From Bacteroidota bacterium (GTDB lineage Bacteria > Bacteroidota > Bacteroidia > Chitinophagales > Chitinophagaceae): 64,000 bases of DNA. The stretch's first letter is position 1; every line of letters begins with the position of its first letter. Under the pieces are notes generated by a model. It did no database searches and had not been told where the DNA came from. It saw only the letters and a program-made list of their open reading frames with translations. Both the position numbers and the translations under genes were made by a program. The stretch covers positions 1 to 64,000 of the forward strand of contig JAFEAF010000012.1 in assembly GCA_018266555.1 (NCBI GenBank), in the 5' to 3' direction. Below, one piece after another: positions 1-9,323 of this stretch.

Positions 1-1
1 A

Positions 2-646
2 GTAGTTACATCGCCGGGTGATGAGCAGGCTTTATTAAAACAATTGGCCAACAGCTACCTTTATAAAGACATACTTACCTGGGAACGCATACAAAAACCC
101 GATAAATTAGAAAAATTAGTGCAGGCATTGGCCCTGCAAATGGCACAGCTAATAAGCTACCATGAACTGGCCCAATTGTGCGGTTTGAATTCTGAAACGG
201 TAGAGAAGTACATCAACCTTTTGGAAAAAGCATTTGTTGTTTTTCGCCTGCCTGCATTTAGCCGTAATCTTCGCAACGAATTAAAAAAGAGCTACAAAAT
301 CTATTTCTATGATAATGGCTTGCGCAATGCCGTTATCAACCAGTTTAACCCTGTGAATCTGCGAAATGATACCGGACAGTTGTGGGAAAACTGGTTTATC
401 AACGAACGAATGAAATTTTTAAATAACCATCAAAAAAATACATCCCGCTTTTTCTGGAGAACGCTGGCACAGCAGGAAGTGGATTATATAGAAGATGCCA
501 ATGGAAAAATTACCGCTTTTGAATGTAAATGGAATGCCAAAGCGAAAGGCAATATCAGCAGGGCTTTCAGTAATGCATATCCAAAAGCAGTAACACATAT
601 TGTGCATCCGGGAAATGTAGAGGAATTTTTGGTGAAAACAAAATGA
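2..646 (+). CDS. DUF4143-containing AAA-type ATPase, C-terminal part (5' end outside window)
   Basis: The reading frame is open to the left window edge (frame 2), so this is the C-terminal part of a longer gene; the TTG at 44 is an internal codon, not a real start. What remains is the winged-helix and DUF4143 portion of the AAA+ 'ATP-binding protein' family whose N-terminal P-loop half would lie upstream. A PD-(D/E)XK-like signature is visible near the C-terminus (QEVDYIEDANG followed by AFECKW), as is usual in DUF4143. The family is widespread, and the role is unclear; nucleic acid or toxin-like functions have been suggested. It ends with TGA at 644-646. The family call rests on overall pattern recognition without the P-loop half. 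Confidence 0.8.
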   Translation, partial: VVTSPGDEQALLKQLANSYLYKDILTWERIQKPDKLEKLVQALALQMAQLISYHELAQLCGLNSETVEKYINLLEKAFVVFRLPAFSRNLRNELKKSYKIYFYDNGLRNAVINQFNPVNLRNDTGQLWENWFINERMKFLNNHQKNTSRFFWRTLAQQEVDYIEDANGKITAFECKWNAKAKGNISRAFSNAYPKAVTHIVHPGNVEEFLVKTK

Positions 647-682
647 AAGAAAACAATATAGCGTAGTTAAAACATTTCAGAT

Positions 683-2704
683 ATGAGACGGTTGAACATA
701 CTAATTTTATTCTTATTTTTTGGTGGTAACTTATTTGCTCAGCGCCAGCAAACCAATTTAGACAGCCTTACATTGACCTTGAAAATGGCGCCTGATGATT
801 CGGTGAAGATGGTTGCTCTTTTCAATCTTGCTTCCTATTATGTGGAAAGTAACAAAGACAGTTGTTTGTTTTTTGCAGATAAGGGATTGGCTACAGCCGA
901 AAAAATCAACCAACCCATTTGGGTAGCGCATTTTTTAACGGAGTACCAATCCTATCTGGCCATGACAGATGGCAATCTACCGCTTAGTTTTAAACTAGCC
1001 AACAAAGCCCTGGAATTAGTAGAAAACAAGCAAAATGAAAAAAGTGTTTATATCCCTAAGAATTATGAATTCACCGATCCCCGAAAATTCAGGTTAAGCC
1101 AGGTGGGTTATACCATTCATCAACTTGGGAATATCTATTTACGTGCTGGTGATTTAGAAAAAGCAATAGCTCAATATAAAGAAGAGATTCGCATTTTTGA
1201 ATCGCTGGGTAGCAAATCTGCAATGGCGTACGTACAAGGCACTATGAATATCGGGTATGTTTATGGGCAAAACAATAAACTTGATTCCGCTATTATTTAT
1301 GATAAAAGGGCGCTGCATTATGCAACACTTACCGGCTGGAGAATTTATAATGGGTTAATATTACTTCATGTAGCGGATGTTTATCAAAAAAGAAATATGC
1401 CGGATTCTACAAAGTTTTATTTATGGCAATCATTGGCAGAAAGCAGAGAACAAAAAAACAGGTTTACAGAGAATCTCGGGTATATTGAACTTGCCAAATT
1501 ATACAAAGACCAGCACCAATCAGATTCATTGAAATATTATGCAACTAAAGCCTTTCAGCTATCTACGGAGTTAAACACTCTATTGAATATAGGCGTTGCT
1601 TCAAAACTTGTTGCAGATGCCTGGAAAATGAATGGAAATACAGATAGTGCGTATGCATATATCAACCTTTCAAAAACAATCAGCGATAGTTTAAATACAA
1701 ATGGAATTGAAAAACTGACTCAATTTCAAAACATTTATTTTGAAGAACAGATGAAGCTTGAAAAAGCAGCACAGAACGCCGAGGCCAGCGCCAATAAAAC
1801 AAGAACAATCGCTTTAATTGCCGGATTATTTTTGTTAGCAGCAATTGCTTTTGTATTCTACAGAAACAACCGGCAAAAGCAAAAAGCAAATTCCATTCTG
1901 GAAAAAACATTAGCTAATCTAAAATCCACCCAATCCCAACTCATCCAATCCGAAAAAATGGCTTCACTCGGTGAACTTACTGCCGGCATCGCCCATGAAA
2001 TTCAAAATCCGTTAAACTTTGTAAATAACTTTTCTGAGGTAAATAAAGAAATGGTTGATGAGGTAACAGAAGAAATAACCAAAGGAAATTATGATGAAGC
2101 AAAAAATATTTTAAACGATGTAAAAGAAAACTCTGAAAAAATAAATCATCATGGTCAAAGAGCAGCAGATATTGTAAAAGGAATGCTGCAACATTCCAGA
2201 ACCAGCAGTGGACAAAAAGAACTCACAGACATCAATGCATTGTGTGATGAATATTTACGGTTGAGTTATCATGGTTTGAGAGCAAAAGACAAAAGTTTTA
2301 ATGCAGATTTTAAAACAGCATTTGATAGTACCATTGAAAAAATAAATATCGTGCCGCAGGATATCGGCAGAGTGATTTTGAATTTAATCAATAATGCTTT
2401 TTATGCAGTGAATGAAAAGAAGAAGCAAAATATAGATGGATATGAACCAACGGTAATTGTTTCAACAAAAAAAGAAAATGAGAAAATTTCAATTTCTGTT
2501 GCTGACAACGGTAATGGCATTCCCGAAAATATCAAAGACAAAATCTTTCAACCATTTTTTACTACAAAGCCTACAGGACAAGGAACGGGATTGGGACTAA
2601 GCCTGAGTTATGATATTGTTACAAAGGAGCACAGAGGAACATTAAGAGTGGAAAGCAAGGTAGGCAAAGGAAGTGATTTCATAATAGCATTACCCCTGAC
2701 TTAA
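683..2704 (+). CDS. TPR sensor histidine kinase
   Basis: This is a 673-residue membrane histidine kinase. Residues 1-19 form a signal peptide ending in LFAQ. Residues about 30-350 are helical TPR-like repeats expected to lie in the periplasm. One membrane helix follows at about 374-395, then a short coiled coil, a HisKA-like region with the phosphoacceptor His438 in GELTAGIAHEIQNPLNF, and a HATPase_c domain with N box (NLINNAFYAV), G1 (DNGNGIP) and G2 (GTGLGLSLSYDI). Autophosphorylation would be passed to a receiver protein, plausibly those encoded at 5299 and 5673. The kinase half is nearly identical to that of the next gene, while the sensor halves differ. The ligand is unknown. Confidence 0.9.
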   Translation: MRRLNILILFLFFGGNLFAQRQQTNLDSLTLTLKMAPDDSVKMVALFNLASYYVESNKDSCLFFADKGLATAEKINQPIWVAHFLTEYQSYLAMTDGNLPLSFKLANKALELVENKQNEKSVYIPKNYEFTDPRKFRLSQVGYTIHQLGNIYLRAGDLEKAIAQYKEEIRIFESLGSKSAMAYVQGTMNIGYVYGQNNKLDSAIIYDKRALHYATLTGWRIYNGLILLHVADVYQKRNMPDSTKFYLWQSLAESREQKNRFTENLGYIELAKLYKDQHQSDSLKYYATKAFQLSTELNTLLNIGVASKLVADAWKMNGNTDSAYAYINLSKTISDSLNTNGIEKLTQFQNIYFEEQMKLEKAAQNAEASANKTRTIALIAGLFLLAAIAFVFYRNNRQKQKANSILEKTLANLKSTQSQLIQSEKMASLGELTAGIAHEIQNPLNFVNNFSEVNKEMVDEVTEEITKGNYDEAKNILNDVKENSEKINHHGQRAADIVKGMLQHSRTSSGQKELTDINALCDEYLRLSYHGLRAKDKSFNADFKTAFDSTIEKINIVPQDIGRVILNLINNAFYAVNEKKKQNIDGYEPTVIVSTKKENEKISISVADNGNGIPENIKDKIFQPFFTTKPTGQGTGLGLSLSYDIVTKEHRGTLRVESKVGKGSDFIIALPLT

Positions 2705-2807
2705 AAAAGAAAAACAATTTCCCCTAACAGGGCAAAATAGATTAATTTCAATTTTAGTGGGAGTCTGATAGTTGCAATGAAAATTTGAGAAATCAGAATT
2801 TCAAATT

Positions 2808-5069
2808 ATGCCTGATAAATTATTCTCTATGTTCAATCAAAACAACTGTAGATTATTATTTGTGCTTATTTTAATAAGCATGATAAGTCAACCACTAACA
2901 GCTCAATCAGATAAGCTAAAAAAAATAGATTCACTAATTGCCAATGCAAAAGATGACACCACAAAAATCAGGCTCAACCTGGATAAATTAGACATATTAT
3001 CTAATATTAATCTGGATGGCGGCATCGCACTCGCTTCAAAGGAATTGATCAAAGCTGAAGAAATTCATTACTATTATGGAATATTCCTACTTCGAATTCG
3101 CCTTGCTAATAATTACACTTTTAAGGGTGTATATGATTCTGCAATTGAAAATCTTAAGTTTCTTGAGAAGTTTAGAAAACCTTCCGATAGTTTAAACCTT
3201 GCTTCCATTTATGGCGCTTATGGAATGATGTATGGTGTAAAGGCTGTGTATGATACTTCGATCATGTACCTCGAAAAGGCAATTCCTATTTATGAAAGAT
3301 TAAAAAAAACGCAAGAGCTGTCAGGTATTTACATAAATGTAGGAATTGGTTATGAACAAATAGCCAATTATCCAAAGGCATTGGAGTTTATGCAAAAGGC
3401 ATTGGATCTGGCTCAAAAGAATAACAACAAATCTGTGGAAGCCCGTATTCTTGTTAATATGGGTAATGCTTATAATGATATCGGTAACACAGACAAAGCG
3501 ATCGAAGCTTATCATAAGTCAGCTGACCTTGCATCTCAAACGAATGGGAATATCATAGAATTATATGACTACTCAAATCTATCATCAATCTACAATGATG
3601 CTAATAATTGGAAAGTAGGATATGACTATGCAATGAAAGCAGTGCAGTTGTCAAAGCAGACGGGCGATATTGGAATTGAGGCTGCAAGTCTGAGTAAGGC
3701 GGCCTTAGCATTGTCTAGTCAGAAAAAATATGATGAAGCGATCAAGTTATCAAAACAATCAATCATTTTAGCTGACTCTTCACGCCAGCCCCTGAATATC
3801 TTTCAGGCCTACAGTATTATGGGGAATATTTTTTATCTCCAGGAAAAATATGCTGAAGCCATCCCATTTCTTGAAAAAGCCTTCAAGGAAATAAATAGCG
3901 CTACAAATTATGATAAAACAACCGCAGAATTTTTAAAGAAACTATCTGTCTGTTATGAAAAAACTGGAAATTATATAAAGGCGCTATCAAATTATAAACT
4001 TTCTGCTGAAATCGAAGATTCAATCACAAGAAAAAGCAACATACGTAAAGCAACCGAGCAATCAATGAATTTTGAATTTGCAAAAAAGCAGGAAGTGTTA
4101 GCAGCAGAACACAAAAAGGACCTGGAACTTCAGAAAACAAAACAGATGGCGCTTACTATTGGATTAGTCCTTTTATTTCTGTTGGGGCTACTAGCGTTGA
4201 TTGGATTTAAAAACAAACAAAAAGCCAACAAGACTCTCAAACTGCAAAAGAAAAAAATAGAAAGTGCTCTTGCCGAATTAAAATCTACACAGGCTCAACT
4301 CATCCAATCCGAAAAAATGGCTTCGTTGGGTGAACTCACAGCAGGTATTGCACATGAAATTCAGAATCCATTAAACTTTGTCAACAATTTTTCTGAGGTG
4401 AATAAAGAAATGATTGACGAAGTGATAGATGAAATCAGTAAAGGAAATTATAATGAAGCAAAAAATATTTTGAATGATATAAAAGAAAACTCTGAAAAAA
4501 TAAATCATCATGGCAAACGAGCGGCAGATATTGTAAAAGGAATGTTGCAACATTCACGAACCAGCACCGGACAAAAAGAATTAACAGACATTAATGCTTT
4601 GTGTGATGAATATTTCCGGCTAAGTTATCATGGACTGCGTGCAAAAGACAAAACTTTCAATGCAAAATTTGAAACCGATTTTGATACCAATCTTCCAAAA
4701 ATAAATGTATTGCCGCAGGATATTGGCAGAGTGATTTTGAATTTAATCAACAATGCGTTTTATGCGGTAAGCGAAAAAGCTAAAAGCTCAAAGCAAAACG
4801 CTGAAGGCTATGAACCGACAGTTTCAGTTAGTACAAAGAGTTTAGGAGATAAGGTTGAGGTAAAGGTTAAGGATAATGGTAATGGCATCCCTTCAACCAT
4901 CAAAGACAAAATCTTTCAACCCTTCTTTACTACCAAACCCACAGGCAGCGGAACAGGATTAGGATTGAGTTTGAGTTATGATATAATAACGAAAGGGCAT
5001 GCTGGGGAATTAAAAGTGGAAACAAAAGAAGGGAGGGGCAGTGAGTTTATTATTTTGTTGCCTGGTTAA
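2808..5069 (+). CDS. TPR sensor histidine kinase, paralogue of the preceding gene
   Basis: This 753-residue protein has the same layout as its neighbour: signal peptide (MFNQNN...ISQPLTAQ), TPR repeats with clear Tyr/Ala/Leu periodicity at about 130-420, one membrane helix at about 447-465, a coiled coil, then a HisKA-like segment (His516, GIAHEIQNPL) and HATPase_c with DNGNGIP and GTGLGLSLSYDI. An alternative ATG at 2829 puts the start right at the signal peptide and may be the true one. Downstream of the membrane helix it matches the preceding kinase almost residue for residue, so the pair arose by duplication or keeps exchanging sequence. It probably signals to the receivers that follow. 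Confidence 0.9.
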   Translation: MPDKLFSMFNQNNCRLLFVLILISMISQPLTAQSDKLKKIDSLIANAKDDTTKIRLNLDKLDILSNINLDGGIALASKELIKAEEIHYYYGIFLLRIRLANNYTFKGVYDSAIENLKFLEKFRKPSDSLNLASIYGAYGMMYGVKAVYDTSIMYLEKAIPIYERLKKTQELSGIYINVGIGYEQIANYPKALEFMQKALDLAQKNNNKSVEARILVNMGNAYNDIGNTDKAIEAYHKSADLASQTNGNIIELYDYSNLSSIYNDANNWKVGYDYAMKAVQLSKQTGDIGIEAASLSKAALALSSQKKYDEAIKLSKQSIILADSSRQPLNIFQAYSIMGNIFYLQEKYAEAIPFLEKAFKEINSATNYDKTTAEFLKKLSVCYEKTGNYIKALSNYKLSAEIEDSITRKSNIRKATEQSMNFEFAKKQEVLAAEHKKDLELQKTKQMALTIGLVLLFLLGLLALIGFKNKQKANKTLKLQKKKIESALAELKSTQAQLIQSEKMASLGELTAGIAHEIQNPLNFVNNFSEVNKEMIDEVIDEISKGNYNEAKNILNDIKENSEKINHHGKRAADIVKGMLQHSRTSTGQKELTDINALCDEYFRLSYHGLRAKDKTFNAKFETDFDTNLPKINVLPQDIGRVILNLINNAFYAVSEKAKSSKQNAEGYEPTVSVSTKSLGDKVEVKVKDNGNGIPSTIKDKIFQPFFTTKPTGSGTGLGLSLSYDIITKGHAGELKVETKEGRGSEFIILLPG

Positions 5070-5199
5070 ATTGAAATCTTGGAAGATTTCCGCCGTAATA
5101 AAATCCGGGAAAATGATATGAACCCGAGCATGTATGCAGCAGGCCGGCTGATGGCTCTGCATCTGCAAAAGTACAAATGAAATGATCAGGATGAATAGA

Positions 5200-5289
5200 C
5201 TAATACAAAACGACCAATCGGTACTTGACAGCCCGGGAAAAGAATCAAAATATTCTGAATTTATCATTACTTTACCTCCTAAATCTTAA
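5200..5289 (+). pseudogene. Possible remnant of a histidine kinase 3' end
   Basis: In the gap between the second TPR kinase and the receiver gene, the frame ending with TAA at 5287-5289 reads ...SPGKESKYSEFIITLPPKS. This resembles the last beta strand of a HATPase domain (compare GRGSEFIILLPG at the end of the kinase just upstream). It has no in-frame start with a complete domain; a stop lies at 5149-5151. The piece may be the leftover of a third tandem kinase copy or of an older C-terminus. It is only about 15 informative residues, so chance similarity cannot be excluded. Confidence 0.3.
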
Positions 5290-5298
5290 ACCAAACAA

Positions 5299-5673
5299 AT
5301 GAAAGTATTAGTAGTAGATGACGAAAAAGACGTTCAGGTTCTCTTCGAACAACGATTCCGAAAAGAAATGCGAAGCGGTGAAATGGAGTTTGCTTTTGCA
5401 TTTTCAGGCGAAGAGGCATTAATTTTTTTAAAAGATCATGACCAGGAAGCTGTATTAATTCTTTCTGATATTAATATGCCGGGCATGAGCGGATTGGAAT
5501 TGCTCCGGCGTATCAAAGAGCAGCATCATGAGCCACCACCTGTGGTGATGATGATTACTGCTTACGGCGATGCGGATAATTATAAAACAGCCATGCAACT
5601 TGGAGCCGATGATTTTTTAACGAAGCCCGTTGATTTTATTTCATTAAAAGAAAAATTAAAAGCAATTCACTGA
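5299..5673 (+). CDS. Single-domain response regulator (receiver)
   Basis: This is a 124-residue receiver domain without an output domain. It has the acidic pair in VVDDEKD, the phosphoacceptor Asp57 (LSDINMPGMSG), the Thr of MITAYGD and the conserved Lys in FLTKPVD. The stop codon overlaps the start of the next gene (TGATG at 5671-5675), so the two are translationally coupled. As it lies directly downstream of two histidine kinases, it is likely their phosphorylation partner or a phosphate shuttle towards the receiver-cyclase. Confidence 0.9.
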   Translation: MKVLVVDDEKDVQVLFEQRFRKEMRSGEMEFAFAFSGEEALIFLKDHDQEAVLILSDINMPGMSGLELLRRIKEQHHEPPPVVMMITAYGDADNYKTAMQLGADDFLTKPVDFISLKEKLKAIH

Positions 5674-6728
5674 TGGCTAAAATACTTGTAGTAGATGATG
5701 AAGCAGACCTGGAAATACTGATCAAACAAAAGTTTCGTCAGAAAATAAGGGAGCGCCAATATGAATTTCTATTTGCCGTAAACGGGGTAAGGGCACTGGA
5801 GCAAATAGAAGAGCACCATGATATTGACGTAGTGCTGAGTGATATCAATATGCCTGAGATGGATGGGCTTACCCTGCTATCAAAACTGAATGAACAAAAT
5901 AGTTTACTGAAAGCCGTGATTGTTTCCGCATACGGAGATATGGAAAACATACGCACTGCCATGAACCGGGGTGCCTTTGATTTCATCACCAAGCCGGTAA
6001 ACTTTGATGACCTTGAAGTTACTATTGAGAAAACCTTAAAGCATGTACATCAGCTTCGGGAAACTATGAAGGCTATTAAAGAAAATAATATCCTTAAAAT
6101 GTATGTGGATGAAACAGTGCTGAACTTTATGGGCAGCAGGGAATTTGAGTCTTCCCTGATGCAGAATGAAACCGTGGATGCAACGGTGATGTTTCTTGAC
6201 ATTTGTCATTTTACCTCCATCAGTGAAAGCGAAAAACCGGACACAGTAGTAAAATTATTGAATAGCTATTTTGATGTAATGGTAAAAGAGATCATTACGC
6301 AAGGAGGGTTTATTGATAAATTTATTGGTGATGCCATCATGGCTGTTTTCCGGGGCGATTATCATTTGGATCGGGCCGTTGATGCAAGCCTGGCTGTCCG
6401 GAAAAAGATTGATGAATTACCCTACGAAACCAGGATTTCTCTGGAGCGTTCGGCTGTTTTTAAACCAAAAGTTTCTATAGGTATCAACAGTGGAGAAATG
6501 ATTTCGGGAAATATCGGATCAGCAAATTTGCGCCGTCTGGATTACACCGTCATCGGGGATACAGTAAATACAGCGCAACGGCTGCAATCCGTTGCTAAAG
6601 AAGGGCAAATCATAATTACAGAATCCTGCTATGAAAAAATTAAGGAATCTTTTAATTGCCGTAAAGTGGGAGAAGCCACATTGAAAAATAAATTGCAGCC
6701 TGTTGTAATTTATGAAGTGCTTGATTAA
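5673..6728 (+). CDS. Response regulator with class III adenylate/guanylate cyclase output
   Basis: This 351-residue protein carries an N-terminal receiver (residues 1-120; Asp57 in LSDINMPEMDG, Lys in FITKPVN), a helical linker, and a class III nucleotide cyclase domain (about 170-350). The two metal-binding aspartates are present (Asp176 in MFLDICHFTS and Asp220 in KFIGDAIMAVF). Lys216 and Asp290 (LDYTVIGDTVNTAQRL) are the pair typical of adenine selection, so cAMP is the likely product. Activity would be set by phosphorylation through the upstream kinases. The gene overlaps the previous one by one base. Its 3' end is two bases from the convergent gene at 6731. Confidence 0.92.
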   Translation: MAKILVVDDEADLEILIKQKFRQKIRERQYEFLFAVNGVRALEQIEEHHDIDVVLSDINMPEMDGLTLLSKLNEQNSLLKAVIVSAYGDMENIRTAMNRGAFDFITKPVNFDDLEVTIEKTLKHVHQLRETMKAIKENNILKMYVDETVLNFMGSREFESSLMQNETVDATVMFLDICHFTSISESEKPDTVVKLLNSYFDVMVKEIITQGGFIDKFIGDAIMAVFRGDYHLDRAVDASLAVRKKIDELPYETRISLERSAVFKPKVSIGINSGEMISGNIGSANLRRLDYTVIGDTVNTAQRLQSVAKEGQIIITESCYEKIKESFNCRKVGEATLKNKLQPVVIYEVLD

Positions 6729-6730
6729 AT

Positions 6731-7363
6731 CTATTCAAATTTTTTCTTCAACTCTTTTGACACCCAGGTAAGTTCGATACCACCTTTTGTTTGATTGGGT
6801 TTGAAATTGGTGAAGTATGACCCTTTCAGCGTTCTTGGGGATTCCTGCTCCAATAAATTCAGCATCGTGTATCCCTGGAATCGTATGCCCTGGTGCATGT
6901 CTTTTATATCCGTATGCGTTTGCCCTTCCCATAAATAACATAAAGTGAAATTTTCTTCATGAGTATCCGAAGCAATTTCACAAAGGATGCTGATAGAATG
7001 ACCTATTGTAGAAAAGGAATGAACTTTTAATGTAGTTAATGTTTGGTTAACCTCAATCACAAATTTTTGTGCCGGGCTGCCATCTGCATTTTCCAGTTTA
7101 CCTTCCCACCTGCCACGGATATCCGGAGGAATATTTAATGATTTGCGAAGCAATTGAAACAGGCGGGTATGCCATAGATAATGATCCAATGACACCCAAA
7201 GAATTGAAATAGGTGCAATGATATACCCGTAGTGTAATAGTGTTTCGCCCAGTTCTTCTGTTTTTGCAATTTTGAAAATTACAAGAACGAAAGAATAAAT
7301 ACAGAGGCTCAATATACCGACAATGACTACAACGGTTTTTATATTCAGTTTGTAAGCCTTCAT
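6731..7363 (-). CDS. 2TM plus beta-strand-rich protein, Cap15-like
   Basis: The 210-residue protein has two membrane helices (about 10-30 and 42-60), then a soluble beta-rich domain beginning IPPDIRGRWEGKLEN and ending LKGSYFTNFKPNQTKGGIEL. This spacing (G-x-W near the domain start, a stretch of alternating hydrophobics with a Thr/Ser-rich strand, and a terminal G-x-YFT...G-x-IEL) is what I recall from the SMODS-associated 2TM-beta family, which includes the CBASS effector Cap15. Cap15 binds a cyclic nucleotide through its beta-barrel and disrupts the inner membrane. No CD-NTase is nearby; the neighbour is a class III cyclase with its 3' end two bases away. The family assignment is from memory of the motif layout, not from a search. 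Confidence 0.5.
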   Translation of the reverse strand: MKAYKLNIKTVVVIVGILSLCIYSFVLVIFKIAKTEELGETLLHYGYIIAPISILWVSLDHYLWHTRLFQLLRKSLNIPPDIRGRWEGKLENADGSPAQKFVIEVNQTLTTLKVHSFSTIGHSISILCEIASDTHEENFTLCYLWEGQTHTDIKDMHQGIRFQGYTMLNLLEQESPRTLKGSYFTNFKPNQTKGGIELTWVSKELKKKFE

Positions 7364-7447
7364 TCAAAGCGGTTTTGGTGATGCCTGAAAATAAGAATTA
7401 TTCAGGGATTTCAGCTATGCCATGAAAATTTTTATTGACGGGACAGC

Positions 7448-8212
7448 TTACAGGCCCAATACCTGCTTTAACCTGGTATAACCACTACGGCTTACAGGCA
7501 CTTTATTACCTGCCCGCAGAATGGCTACATGATTATCTTTTTCATAAGGATCAATACGGGTGATCTGTTGAATATTGATAATATAAGAGCGATGTGAGCG
7601 GACGAAATGCTGTGCGTCTAATACCTGCTCAAAATGGTTCATGGTCTTATTCTTGAGAAAATATCCTTCCTTAGTATGTATTTTCACATAATCATCCGCA
7701 GCTTCCAGATAAAAAATGTCCTGAACCGGAATGATTTTGATCTTACTTCCGTTTTTAACTACGATCCGCTGGCTTTGTGCAGGTGAGTGAGATGCCGTTT
7801 CTAATAAATCCTGGGTTTGTTTTTCTTTGGAATTATTACTTTGTATCAACCCCGGCCTGTTGACCGGTGATGACAAACATTTTTCAATAGCCTTATCAAA
7901 GCGTTCCTTGTTGAAGGGTTTAAGTAAATAATCTATGGCATGTGCTTCAAAGGCTTTAATCGCATATTCGTCAAATGCAGTGGTAAAGATTACAGCCGGT
8001 GGCTGATCCAGCAATTCCAGCATTTCAAATCCATTGATCTTAGGCATTTGAATATCAAGAAAGATCAGATCAGGTTTCAGCTCCTGGATAGCTTTTAATC
8101 CTTCCAGCCCGTCATTACATTCCTGCACCAATTCCAGCTCAGGATGATTTTGCAGGTATTCTTTTACAATACTTCTTGCCAGCGGCTCGTCATCTATAAT
8201 GATTACTTTCAT
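7448..8212 (-). CDS. LytTR-type response regulator
   Basis: This 254-residue DNA-binding regulator has an N-terminal receiver (IIDDEPLA, phosphoacceptor Asp in IFLDIQMPKING, Thr in FTTAFDEYA, Lys in LLKPFNK) and a C-terminal LytTR domain (about 150-254; FYLEAADDYVKIHT, FVRSHRSYIINI, VPVSRSGYTRLK). It lies immediately downstream of a LytS-type kinase on the same strand, forming a standard two-component pair. The linker of about 30 residues is rich in Ser, Gln and Asn. Target genes are not evident; the LiaF-like gene upstream in the same run is a candidate. Confidence 0.93.
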   Translation of the reverse strand: MKVIIIDDEPLARSIVKEYLQNHPELELVQECNDGLEGLKAIQELKPDLIFLDIQMPKINGFEMLELLDQPPAVIFTTAFDEYAIKAFEAHAIDYLLKPFNKERFDKAIEKCLSSPVNRPGLIQSNNSKEKQTQDLLETASHSPAQSQRIVVKNGSKIKIIPVQDIFYLEAADDYVKIHTKEGYFLKNKTMNHFEQVLDAQHFVRSHRSYIINIQQITRIDPYEKDNHVAILRAGNKVPVSRSGYTRLKQVLGL

Positions 8213-8254
8213 TTTTTAGAAGTTTAATCCTTTTTAATGTTTTTAAAAATCATT

Positions 8255-9319
8255 TTAGTTCAATATGCCTGGTACTGGCATCTGTGGAATTTTTACCTCT
8301 GTTGTAAATATATTGTCTTTAGATTCGGTACGGAGCAGATCATTTCTGCCGAATAATAAATACAATCTTCGCTGTACTGATTTTAAACCAAATCCTGTTC
8401 CCTGGCTGGAGGATGATGTTTCAGGATCAAAAGGATTCTTTACTTGCATTACCAGGTCGGATCCATCTGTTTTCGCCTGCAAGCTGATCATTATTTCTCC
8501 CGTGGTATCATATAATCCGAATTTAATAGCATTTTCAACAATGGGCTGCATTAACAATGCAGGCAGTTTCATTTCATTGGTTGTTGCATCGCTTTCAATT
8601 TGGGTGGACAAACGATTTCCAAAACGTACCTTTTCAATGTCAAGATATAATTGCAGGTATTGCAGTTCCTCCTGCAAACTTACCCATTGCGTTTCTTCTT
8701 TTTTCAAAGTACCTCTCAGAAAATCGGATAATTGCTGCACCATTTTTCGTGCTTCCTCAGGGCGGATTCCGATCAATGCATTAATGGAATTGAGGCTGTT
8801 GAATAAAAAATGCGGTTGCATTTGCTGGCGTAATTTAAAAAGTTCTGCCTCTTTGGCAAGCCTGTCAGAATCCTGTTTTCTTTTTTCAATTTCTTTTTGT
8901 TCTTCCAGATTATACCAGATCACAAAAGCAAGAGCCACACAACCGGTCAGCAAAAAACCAATGCTTCCCCTGATGATACGGGAATGATGCATAAACGCAA
9001 TGTATCCATCATAATTCCCAAGTGCCAGGGTCAGCAGCCAATCAATTAATGCTAACCATACTCCTGTAATGAATACACACCAGATGAAAATAGCACTGTA
9101 ATTTTTTTGTTGTGGCGTATAGTAACGAAGCGTTATCATTAGCGGCAGGCAAAGAATGAAAAGTATAACACAACTTATAAGACTATCAATGATAGCCACC
9201 GGCCAACCCCATCCCAAACCATACCATTTTAATATAACTGTGATATCAAATGCCAGCCCCACCCAAATGCTGATGAAGATAATTCTGAAACGATTTACTG
9301 AAAGCGGCGACCTGGACAT
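8255..9319 (-). CDS. LytS-like sensor histidine kinase (His_kinase family)
   Basis: This 354-residue protein has four membrane helices in the first 150 residues, a short coiled coil, and a His_kinase domain with the signature LRQQMQPHFLFNSLNSINAL. A HATPase_c region follows with the N box (MQPIVENAIKFG) and G-rich loop (GTGFGLKSVQRRL). No extracellular sensing domain is present, so the signal is likely sensed in or near the membrane. The next gene downstream encodes its LytTR partner. Its start is 4 bases from the stop of the DUF4288 gene, so they are probably cotranscribed. Confidence 0.93.
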   Translation of the reverse strand: MSRSPLSVNRFRIIFISIWVGLAFDITVILKWYGLGWGWPVAIIDSLISCVILFILCLPLMITLRYYTPQQKNYSAIFIWCVFITGVWLALIDWLLTLALGNYDGYIAFMHHSRIIRGSIGFLLTGCVALAFVIWYNLEEQKEIEKRKQDSDRLAKEAELFKLRQQMQPHFLFNSLNSINALIGIRPEEARKMVQQLSDFLRGTLKKEETQWVSLQEELQYLQLYLDIEKVRFGNRLSTQIESDATTNEMKLPALLMQPIVENAIKFGLYDTTGEIMISLQAKTDGSDLVMQVKNPFDPETSSSSQGTGFGLKSVQRRLYLLFGRNDLLRTESKDNIFTTEVKIPQMPVPGILN

Positions 9320-9323
9320 AAGT

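Noticed and set aside
5010-5267. 85-residue minus-strand open frame across the end of the second TPR kinase
   Set aside because: It overlaps a conserved kinase C-terminus on the other strand and has no recognisable protein features.
5673-7363. A complete CBASS or Pycsar defence operon
   Set aside because: No CD-NTase, Cap2/Cap3 or standalone Pycsar cyclase is present. The cyclase has a receiver domain and is convergent with the Cap15-like gene, so only a looser association is claimed.
8265-8987. 240-residue plus-strand open frame opposite the LytS-like kinase gene
   Set aside because: It is antisense to a clear kinase gene and its translation has no domain pattern.
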